The translations under genes and the position numbers were made by a program. Under the pieces are notes generated by a model. It saw only the letters and a program-made list of their open reading frames with translations. It searched no databases and was not told the DNA's origin. DNA of 64,000 nt from Pelotomaculum schinkii (GTDB lineage Bacteria; Bacillota; Desulfotomaculia; Desulfotomaculales; Pelotomaculaceae): assembly GCF_004369205.1 (NCBI RefSeq), contig NZ_QFGA01000001.1, positions 806,001 through 870,000 on the forward strand, given 5' to 3'. This document shows positions 36,806-44,063 of this stretch, piece by piece. Position 1 is the first letter of the stretch. Each line of letters starts with the position of its first letter.

Positions 36806-37033
36806 TTACTTTTTGGGAATATAGATGATATCCAGCATATTTTCCTCTGTCAGCGGCTTGTTCAGTCTGGCCAGAGTGGTATCCTTTGTGCCCTCGGAGA
36901 CTTTGACATACTCCTCGTACTGATAGTACTTGTCACATCCGGGGCAATGAATGGGCGCTTTAAGCTCGATTAAGGTATTGTCCCCGTAAAAGAACTTGCC
37001 GCACCTGGGGCAATTGAAATTAAACATTTTCAT
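36806..37033 (-). CDS. Small zinc-ribbon protein, possible decarboxylase D subunit
   Basis: This is a 75-residue protein with CPRC near residue 8 and CPGC near residue 30, a four-cysteine zinc ribbon, followed by a charged C-terminal half. Size, zinc ribbon and adjacency to ubiD recall the D subunit (BsdD/ShdD/YclD) of Bsd-type hydroxyarylate decarboxylases, made of UbiX, UbiD and a 75-80-residue protein. I did not align them; sequence identity beyond the Cys pattern is not obvious. ATG 37033 follows GGAGG by 10 bases. Confidence 0.65.
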   Translation of the reverse strand: MKMFNFNCPRCGKFFYGDNTLIELKAPIHCPGCDKYYQYEEYVKVSEGTKDTTLARLNKPLTEENMLDIIYIPKK

Positions 37034-37077
37034 TTTTCTTTAACCTCCTTCCATACCCGCAAATTGCACCCGGTTAT

Positions 37078-37959
37078 TTAAAACTCCAGCTGCGCGCCGG
37101 CATTTAAAGGCATAACCTTTTCTTTGAATTCCCGCTGCAAGCGGCACATAGCTTCAAAACCCGTGCAGTGGCCCACAACAAACTTATCAATTTCAAACCT
37201 TTTTAAATGTTCGACAGTCAGTGCCAAACGAGCCGCCGAGGCGCCGGACAGATGCAGGCCGCCCACCACAGCGAGTATGTTTTTGGCGCCAAAGCAGCTA
37301 ACAGCATGCTCGATGGTGTTGATGATCCCCGCATGCCCGCAGCCAGTTACTATAACCAGGCCGGAATCGCTGTGGATGAACAACGCCTGCTCATCTTCAA
37401 AGCCATCCCGTACAAATGTCTCTCCATCCCTTATAAAAAAGCTGCCCTCATCCTCTTCCCATGCATGAACCCTGGGGATCGGCCCGGAAAGCGCAACCCT
37501 CTCGCTCACAGCCAGTGTTTTCCTGTTAAACTTAAATACCGCGCCGGCTTCTTCCAGCTCCTTCACTGAGAAAGGAACACCGATGTAATTCATCCGGGAT
37601 CCGTTTTTCCCGTATTTTTCATCAAAAATGCCCGGGTGGCAAAAAACTTCTGTTTTTCCTCTGGACTGCAACAGGGGCAGCAGCGCTCCGGTATGATCCT
37701 TGTGGCCGTGGCTAATCACTACCTTTTCGATATTCTCAGCCCTGTGTCCGGATTGCTCGATATTACCCAGCAGGGTGCGTCCCCTTCCGGTATCGTATAG
37801 TATTTGCTCTCTCCCGTTGTCAATCAGCACGGCCAGGCCGTGCTCGCCCAGCAGTCCCTGCAAGTTGCCGGGCAAAAACGGAAAGGCCACGCTGTTTTCA
37901 ACAAGAACCGTAAGCTGGATTTTATTCCCCTGAAGATGCTCAACCCCGGCAGTCGTCAT
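37078..37959 (-). CDS. MBL-fold metallohydrolase (methanopterin-synthase-like subgroup)
   Basis: This is a metallo-beta-lactamase-fold protein of about 293 residues. The metal motif H-x-H-x-D-H is present (SHGHKDHTG near residue 78), with later histidines in TGCGHAGIINT and VGGLHLSG and a C-terminal VGHCTG. That pattern marks the subgroup usually annotated as beta-ribofuranosylaminobenzene 5'-phosphate synthase-like. Here, in a catabolic operon, it may instead hydrolyse or oxidise a pathway compound. ATG 37959 has AAGGTGA 7 bases upstream. The substrate is unknown. Confidence 0.82.
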   Translation of the reverse strand: MTTAGVEHLQGNKIQLTVLVENSVAFPFLPGNLQGLLGEHGLAVLIDNGREQILYDTGRGRTLLGNIEQSGHRAENIEKVVISHGHKDHTGALLPLLQSRGKTEVFCHPGIFDEKYGKNGSRMNYIGVPFSVKELEEAGAVFKFNRKTLAVSERVALSGPIPRVHAWEEDEGSFFIRDGETFVRDGFEDEQALFIHSDSGLVIVTGCGHAGIINTIEHAVSCFGAKNILAVVGGLHLSGASAARLALTVEHLKRFEIDKFVVGHCTGFEAMCRLQREFKEKVMPLNAGAQLEF

Positions 37960-38137
37960 ATTCAATTCACCTTCCCTTCTTTTTTTGCCGGCAGTTCAAA
38001 CGTAAAACCATTTCGAAACTGGGCATGGCCTATTACCAACAGATTGCGGCCGGTCAACCAGCCGCAATCTAAAAAAACCGGCCCGTTACCTTGTCTTTCC
38101 CGGCTTATATAACTAACTATACAATGGGCGCCTGCCG

Positions 38138-39154
38138 CTACTTGATCCAGCCTTGTTCTTTGTAGTACTTCAGGGCGCCGGGATGATAGGGTATGCCCAT
38201 ATCCCTGCCCATTTCCTCTTTTTTAGCCAGAGACATAGCGCTGGCAACTGTGGGATAGCGGTCAAAATTCTCTGCTATGGTCTTGACAATGCTGTAGGCA
38301 ACGTCGTCGGGCATATCCTCACGGACGATAATGTTGCAGAGGGTTGCGATGCCATTGACAGGGTAATCCACACCTTTATAGGTTCCCGCGGGTATAGTGT
38401 AGGGAATTGTGCCTGTATTGGACTTGACTATTTGATCAATCGCGGAGTCTGACAGGGACAATAATTTTATCTGCTTTTGTGAGTTGACGTTTACGATATT
38501 GGGCGCCGGACAAATCATCGCGCCGTAAAGAATAGAGTCTATGTGCCCGTCGAGCATTTGCTGGGCTGCCTCGTCAAAACTTATCATCTGGCTCTGAAAG
38601 TCATTATAGGTCAAGCCATAGGCGTCCAGTACCCGCTTGGTGTCCTGTTCCACAGCCGAACCTTTTGGCCCGGGGGTTATCCGCTTGCCCTTCAGCTGCT
38701 CAATAGAGTTGACGCCTGAATCAGCCAGAACTGTTATATGTGTCGGCTCAGGGAAAAGCGTGGCCAAAATACGGAAATTTTTCAACTCACCTCTCTCCTC
38801 AAAAGGCCCTTTGCCTTCCCAGGCATCTCCTGTGGTGGCGGACAGGGAAAAGGCTACCTGCAGTTTCCCTTCGGATACTCCGATAACGTTGGCAAAGCCT
38901 CCTATAGGAGAGGTGGAACCACTAATGTTTGGATTGGCCTTGGTCACATCCTCAAGCATGGCCGTCCCGATTACCTGCCAGGCCCCACCAGCGGGAGCTG
39001 TTCCCCAGGCAACCTGATATTTCTCCGAATTCGCGCCTGACTGTGCTTTTTGCTCTGTTTCCTGCTGAGCGCCCTGGCCGCCGCATCCGGCCATAAGAAA
39101 AATACCCAGCGCTAAAACCGCTATAATGCTATAAATCTTTGTCCTCTTAAACAT
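38138..39154 (-). CDS. TRAP transporter TAXI-family solute-binding lipoprotein
   Basis: This is the extracytoplasmic solute receptor of a TRAP-TAXI importer. It has 338 residues, with a lipoprotein signal peptide ending in the lipobox LMAGC near residue 22. The mature part shows family segments: QVAWGTAPAGGAWQVIGTAMLEDV (read in parts), TGDAWEGKGPF and GKRITPGPKGSAVE near 145. ATG 39154 has GGGAGG 6 bases upstream; the frame extends 30 codons further without support. It is followed downstream by the catabolic genes and preceded by its permease. The ligand is probably the aromatic acid degraded by the cluster. Confidence 0.9.
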   Translation of the reverse strand: MFKRTKIYSIIAVLALGIFLMAGCGGQGAQQETEQKAQSGANSEKYQVAWGTAPAGGAWQVIGTAMLEDVTKANPNISGSTSPIGGFANVIGVSEGKLQVAFSLSATTGDAWEGKGPFEERGELKNFRILATLFPEPTHITVLADSGVNSIEQLKGKRITPGPKGSAVEQDTKRVLDAYGLTYNDFQSQMISFDEAAQQMLDGHIDSILYGAMICPAPNIVNVNSQKQIKLLSLSDSAIDQIVKSNTGTIPYTIPAGTYKGVDYPVNGIATLCNIIVREDMPDDVAYSIVKTIAENFDRYPTVASAMSLAKKEEMGRDMGIPYHPGALKYYKEQGWIK

Positions 39155-39253
39155 TTTTAACCTCCCGGCATTATTTAAATTTAACCATCCGACTTCCTCA
39201 ACACGTACACACAAGCTGGCTTTTAAAACATGGTTATTGATCAACCTCCCTAA

Positions 39254-41152
39254 TTAATATTTATCTCGCTTTGCGCAATCTCTCGCCGGTGCGTAAACTG
39301 CAGCCAAAAGGACGCCCGCCATCAGGACCATACCTATGGAACTCAACCACCAGGACGGCACAATTAATAAAATTGCGGCAATCCCGGCTACAATCCGCTC
39401 CGGCAAGTTTAAATCACGCTTAAAATAGCCTTCACAGGATACGGCCAGGCAAAATACGCCCATACAAGCGGTAATCACGCTTACAATAACATTACCGGCG
39501 GAGCCAAGCAGCAAAAGTGACTGGTCATAAGCAAACATGAAGGGAACGATATAGGCCACCAGCCCCAGACGGGCGGCCACCCAGCCTGTTTTCCAGCCAT
39601 CGGACCCGGCGATGGCAGACGCGGTATATGATGCGGCGGCTACCGGCGGGGTAATCAGGGACAGGCAGGAATAGTAGAAGGCAAACATATGGGCGGCGAT
39701 CGGGGGAAGTCCCAGGGCAATCAAGGCGGGAATAACAGTGGCCACCTGGATAATGTACGCCGGGGTGGTAGGCAGCCCCATGCCCAGGAGCATGGCAATC
39801 AGCATGGCCAGGAACAAACCGATCAGCAAATTCCCGCCGGCCAGGCTGATAAAGGCGGCGCCAAGCCGCTGGCCCAGCCCGGTCAGGTCCACCGACCCCA
39901 CGATTATGCCGGCTGTGGCACAGGAAACTATCACCACCAGCATGCCCATGGCGCCGCTTTCCAGGGCGGAGAGGATGGTCGGCAGGTTTAAACGGGTGGA
40001 CGGACGAAGTTGGCAGGCAACCAGGGCGGTGACGATACCAAGACCGCCGGCCAGCCTGGGTGTGTAGCCGACAAGAAGTAAATAAACCAGGACAAGGATG
40101 GGAATAATCATATGTCCGAAATTCTTCATTGTCTCCTTGATGGTCATTTCCGGCTTCGAGCCTGACAGCTTCAGGCGCCTGGCCTCCAAATCCACGGTTA
40201 CAAAAAGGCTCAGGTAGTAAAGTACGGCCGGGAAAATGGCGTAAATAATGATATCCGAATAAGCAATACCACTGAAAGCGGACATTACAAAGGCGGCCGC
40301 GCCCATGATGGGGGGCATGATCTGCCCTCCGGTGGATGACACGGCCTCCACGGCGGCAGCAAAGCTGTCTTTATAGCCCGCCTTCTTCATCATGGGGATG
40401 GTCACGCTGCCAATAGTGGCCACGTTGGCCGTCGCGCTGCCTGAAATAGTCCCCATGAGCGAACTGGCCACCACGGCCACCTTGGCCGGCCCGCCTACCG
40501 ACCGTCCCGAAAAAGCCGAAGCCACGTTGCTGATTAAAAAGCTCCCGCCGCTACGCACCAAAATCGCCCCAAAGATAATAAACAGGGCTATGTCCGTGGC
40601 CGACACGCCCAGGGGAATGCCGAAAATGCCGCCCAGGGAAAGATAATTAAAATCCAGGACCGCCGTCCAGTGCGACGGCGTCGAATACAGTACTCCGGGC
40701 AGATAAGGAGCCACAAAGGGATATAGCAAAAACACCACACCAATACCGGCTAACCCATTTCCCACAACCCTGCGCGTTGACTCCAATACCAGTATGATGG
40801 CTGCTATGGCGAGGATTATTTCATACCAGCTGAGGGAACTGATCATGGTGAAGCGTTCCGCTGTGACCCAGTCATAAAAGGCAAAAAGATAAGCGACTAC
40901 AGCTGCCAGGGCAATTAACAGCAAAAGGTCAATCCAGCTCACCCCAGCCTTTTTTTCCCCTCTGGAATAGACTAAAAAAACAAGCGCCAAGCCAAGACCC
41001 AGGTGGATGGTCCTCTGCGCCAGGACGTCCAGGCAGCCAAACAGGGAGGTGTATATGTGAAAAAGGGACAAAATCACCCCAATGATCGCTCCCACCCTCT
41101 GGTAGACCGGCCGGTCATGCCAAAACTCATTCCAGGTAGTTAAAGTTACCAA
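39254..41152 (-). CDS. TRAP transporter fused permease (DctQ-DctM fusion)
   Basis: This is the membrane component of the TRAP-TAXI system, with the small and large subunits fused. It has 632 residues and about 16-17 membrane helices. The conserved large-subunit motifs SGSATANVATIGSVTIPMMKKAGY near 235-258 and GMGLPTTPAYI near 455 are visible. It uses a TTG start at 41152 with GGAGG 10 bases upstream, inside the end of the hydroxylase gene, so translation is probably coupled. It would import the substrate with sodium or protons. Confidence 0.92.
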   Translation of the reverse strand: MVTLTTWNEFWHDRPVYQRVGAIIGVILSLFHIYTSLFGCLDVLAQRTIHLGLGLALVFLVYSRGEKKAGVSWIDLLLLIALAAVVAYLFAFYDWVTAERFTMISSLSWYEIILAIAAIILVLESTRRVVGNGLAGIGVVFLLYPFVAPYLPGVLYSTPSHWTAVLDFNYLSLGGIFGIPLGVSATDIALFIIFGAILVRSGGSFLISNVASAFSGRSVGGPAKVAVVASSLMGTISGSATANVATIGSVTIPMMKKAGYKDSFAAAVEAVSSTGGQIMPPIMGAAAFVMSAFSGIAYSDIIIYAIFPAVLYYLSLFVTVDLEARRLKLSGSKPEMTIKETMKNFGHMIIPILVLVYLLLVGYTPRLAGGLGIVTALVACQLRPSTRLNLPTILSALESGAMGMLVVIVSCATAGIIVGSVDLTGLGQRLGAAFISLAGGNLLIGLFLAMLIAMLLGMGLPTTPAYIIQVATVIPALIALGLPPIAAHMFAFYYSCLSLITPPVAAASYTASAIAGSDGWKTGWVAARLGLVAYIVPFMFAYDQSLLLLGSAGNVIVSVITACMGVFCLAVSCEGYFKRDLNLPERIVAGIAAILLIVPSWWLSSIGMVLMAGVLLAAVYAPARDCAKRDKY

Positions 41153-43431
41153 TTTTTTCGGACCTCCGTGTTCTTAGTTCTCAATTCCTTTGTTTTATGG
41201 ACTATGTCTTCCGGCCTTAACGGCAGGTTAAAAAACTGCGCTCCCACGGCCCGGGAAACGGCGTTGGCAATGGCAGCCGCGACCGAAATGGTGGCAGGCT
41301 CCCCTATTCCCACCGCGCCGTAGGGGCCTTTCTGGTCGTTAAGGGGCAGTACAACGCATTCAACCGGCGGGATGTCAAGGGAAGTAAGCAGAAGATAACT
41401 GCTGAATCTGGGGTTTAGCACCTTTCCTTCTTTTAATTTTATCTCCTCTGTCAGGGCGTAACCTGCACCCATGGATACCCCCCCTGCCACCTGCCCTTCC
41501 AGTAAAATTGGGTTGATGGGCCGGCCGATGTTTAAAACGCTGACAAGTTTTTTTAAATGAACTTTCCCGGTACACGCATCGACGCTTAGCCCGGCCAGTT
41601 GCACCCCGTAGGTATAAACGCCATAAGGACTACCCTGACCATTTTCCGGGTCCAGAGATGTTGTCGCATACGTGTGACTTTTGGTGACCTCAAGGTTGAT
41701 AGCCCGGGCCCGGGTCTCCCTGTATATCTCCCTGAAACCAAGATACCCCCTGGAACTGACCAGCCTGGGTTCCCCTGTGCTGGAATCAAACCGCAGATCT
41801 TCCACAGGCACCCCCAAAATGGTTGCCGCCGTCAGGAGCATTAGCCCTCGCCATTCTTCAGCGCCATCCTTGACGGCCTTACCCACTACGGCGGTGAGCC
41901 TGGTGCCCGAAGTGGTGCCTGAATCCAGGGTCTGTCTGGTATCGGCTGAGACAAAACTTACCTGGTCTATTTCCAGCCCCAGGCCTTCCGCCGCTATCTG
42001 TACCAGAACGGTGCCGGAGCCCTGGCCGATGTCGGGCGATCCTACAGCCACCTGCACCCTGCCGTCCTCCAGGAGACGGAAGGTGGCCACCCCTTCATCC
42101 CCCATGCCGGTTCTGCCGTTCCCGTAATAGAAGCAGGCCAATCCCCAGGCCGCTTTTTCCTCCGGATGGCTTGGTGATGGCGGAAAGGCGGCCATTATTT
42201 CCCTTGCTTTGAGCAGCCCTTCTTTCAAGCCGGGCTCATGGTCCACCGCCTGACCGGTGGTAAAAATGTCACCTTTTTTCAAAACATTTTTCATCCTTAA
42301 CTCAACCGGGTCAATACCGAGCTTCCCGGCCAGGCGATCCATCTGTCGCTCACAGGCAAAGGCCACCTGGGGCGTCCCAAAGCCGCGCATGGCCCCGCAC
42401 ACCGGGTTATTGGTCAACACTCCCCATCCTTCCAGCCAGACGTTTGGCACCCGGTACGGCCCCGCCCCATGGATAATCATCCTCTGCATGACCGAAGCGG
42501 TATAGTCTACATACCCCCCGGCGTCACCGATTGCCTCCATTCTTACTGCGATGAGCCTTCCCTGGGCGTCTGCCGCGTGGATATACCTTAATACACAGGC
42601 ATGCCTCTTAGTAGTTGTTTGGATGCTTTCTTCCCTTTCAAGAGTCATTGAAACCGGCCGCCCCGTCTTCCAGCAGAGCAGGGACGCCATACAGTTCAAG
42701 GGCAGGTCGGACTTTCCGCCGAAACTCCCCCCGATATAGGCGGCTGTTACTTGCACCCGTTCCAGCGGCCAGCCCAGGATCCTTGCAATCTCCCTGCGGT
42801 CCAGGTGAACGCTTTTAGTGGAAGACCAGACCAGAATTCCGTCATCCACAGGTTCGGCCAGCACTGCCTCGGGTTCTAGATAGGCGTGTTCCACCCTCGG
42901 GGTGCGGTATTCCCCTCTAACTACCGCGGCTGCCTCCTCTACAGCCGCCGCCCAGTCGCCACGCACCACTTTCTTGTGCCAGCAAAGGTTTCCCTCGGGA
43001 GAAATCTTTACAGCACCGTCCCAAAGCCCCTGTTCGGGTGTTTCAATCACCGGCAGCGCCTGGTATTTTACCGCTACCCGGCCCGCCGCCTCCTCCGCCG
43101 CTTCCTGTGTTTCGGCCGCCACTACAGCCACTGCCTCTCCCAGGAAACGGACCTTCTCTTCCGCCAGGACAAGCTGGTCCTTGATTCCGGTCATGCCCAC
43201 ATGATTTTCACCGGGAATATCACGTGCGGTCAAAACCGCCTGTACTCCCGGAATATCCAGCGCCGGTCCGGTGTCGATTGACAGGATCAGGGCGTGGGCA
43301 TAGGGACTGCGAACAGCTTTCCCAAAGAGCATACCGGGCCTTTTCAGATCTCCCGCGTAAAGGGCCTGCCCGGTAACCTTATCGTAAGCGTCGGGCTTGA
43401 CTATGTTTTTCCCAACCACCCTCAGGGTCAT
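41146..43431 (-). CDS. Xanthine dehydrogenase-family molybdopterin-binding hydroxylase subunit
   Basis: This is the large catalytic subunit of a molybdenum hydroxylase that inserts water-derived oxygen into N-heteroaromatic rings. It has 761 residues from ATG 43431, preceded by AGAGGTGA. The N-terminal hammerhead domain (DAYDKVTGQALYAGD) is followed by Mo-cofactor segments: GGSFGGKSD near 250, AMRGFGTPQ near 365, DIGQGSGT near 470. The catalytic glutamate motif GAVGIGEPAT lies near 725. It is one chain, whereas E. barkeri nicotinate dehydrogenase has this part split in two. The FAD and [2Fe-2S] subunits are not encoded in the window. It is the first gene after the sigma-54 promoter, so it probably starts the pathway by ring hydroxylation. 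Confidence 0.9.
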   Translation of the reverse strand: MTLRVVGKNIVKPDAYDKVTGQALYAGDLKRPGMLFGKAVRSPYAHALILSIDTGPALDIPGVQAVLTARDIPGENHVGMTGIKDQLVLAEEKVRFLGEAVAVVAAETQEAAEEAAGRVAVKYQALPVIETPEQGLWDGAVKISPEGNLCWHKKVVRGDWAAAVEEAAAVVRGEYRTPRVEHAYLEPEAVLAEPVDDGILVWSSTKSVHLDRREIARILGWPLERVQVTAAYIGGSFGGKSDLPLNCMASLLCWKTGRPVSMTLEREESIQTTTKRHACVLRYIHAADAQGRLIAVRMEAIGDAGGYVDYTASVMQRMIIHGAGPYRVPNVWLEGWGVLTNNPVCGAMRGFGTPQVAFACERQMDRLAGKLGIDPVELRMKNVLKKGDIFTTGQAVDHEPGLKEGLLKAREIMAAFPPSPSHPEEKAAWGLACFYYGNGRTGMGDEGVATFRLLEDGRVQVAVGSPDIGQGSGTVLVQIAAEGLGLEIDQVSFVSADTRQTLDSGTTSGTRLTAVVGKAVKDGAEEWRGLMLLTAATILGVPVEDLRFDSSTGEPRLVSSRGYLGFREIYRETRARAINLEVTKSHTYATTSLDPENGQGSPYGVYTYGVQLAGLSVDACTGKVHLKKLVSVLNIGRPINPILLEGQVAGGVSMGAGYALTEEIKLKEGKVLNPRFSSYLLLTSLDIPPVECVVLPLNDQKGPYGAVGIGEPATISVAAAIANAVSRAVGAQFFNLPLRPEDIVHKTKELRTKNTEVRKNW

Positions 43432-43663
43432 TTCACCATCACCTCTTCTTTGAAAAACCATCAACGCATTTCTCTGAAATGATATTTTTTGCCCGTTCAT
43501 ACTTACTTCCGATCATAGTTGATCGAGCAAACTCATCCGGCTCACCCCCCTTAATTGAGAAAAAAGTACATATTTATTCATTATCATAGTGAAAGGAGCT
43601 GTTAACTGCGCCATTGCAGTTCAAGCACGATATCTCCAACTGCTAAGGCCTTATAAACACAAA

Positions 43664-43710
43664 GAGACCATCATTTCGTTCATTCCAGTCTTGAACGAAA
43701 TGATAGTCTC
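43664..43710 (-). promoter_or_regulatory. Long hairpin in the 5' leader of the catabolic operon
   Basis: Two 19-base arms (43664-43682 and 43692-43710) pair around a 9-base loop with a single mismatch that becomes a G-U wobble in the minus-strand RNA. The hairpin lies about 90-135 bases downstream of the predicted transcription start and about 230 bases before the first gene. After it the RNA reads TTTGTGTTTATAAG, a weak T-rich tail. It may be an attenuator, an operator or an RNA-stability element; a terminator-like role is possible but weak. Confidence 0.6.
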
Positions 43711-43809
43711 CATCGACTAAAAAAAGGTCATCCTTAATTTAAACTTCACTGTTTATGTATAACTCGATCGAACAGTGATCTTTTAACGCAAGTTATTATT
43801 TTAATTACT

Positions 43810-43825
43810 AGCAAATACTGTGCCA
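43810..43825 (-). promoter_or_regulatory. Sigma-54 (-24/-12) promoter of the catabolic operon
   Basis: On the minus strand the sequence reads TGGCAC-AGTAT-TTGCT, an essentially perfect match to the sigma-54 consensus TGGCAC-N5-TTGC(A/T). Transcription should begin near 43798 and run into the molybdenum hydroxylase gene 370 bases downstream. A sigma-54 activator gene lies immediately upstream. This is the best promoter assignment in the window. Confidence 0.85.
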
Positions 43826-43986
43826 AAGGAAAAACCGGCTTTATATTGTGTCATAATCCTGTAATAGCCAGAAAAGAACAACCTTTAATCAATTTGCCTG
43901 TAAATGCAAAACAACCTTTTGATTTCAATTTTGCAATAGTCAGCTCATATCCCCACAAAAACACCCAATCTCAGGAGAAAAGCAAT

Positions 43987-44023
43987 ATTACAATATTGAA
44001 ATATTTAGTTTCAATATTGTAAT
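43987..44023. promoter_or_regulatory. AT-rich palindrome, probable upstream activator site
   Basis: ATTACAATATTGAAA and its exact reverse complement TTTCAATATTGTAAT are separated by 7 bases. The palindrome lies about 165-200 bases upstream of the sigma-54 promoter, the usual enhancer distance for an activator of this class, and just downstream of the activator gene. It lacks the GC stem and T-tract of a terminator. I propose it as a binding site for the adjacent regulator. Confidence 0.6.
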
Positions 44024-44063
44024 AGAATACTCCATAATTCATATAATTGTCCCGGAGTCTCAA

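Noticed and set aside
43502-44063. Small genes in the 560-base leader/enhancer region
   Set aside because: No frame with a ribosome binding site and protein-like composition was found; the region is explained by promoter, palindrome and hairpin.
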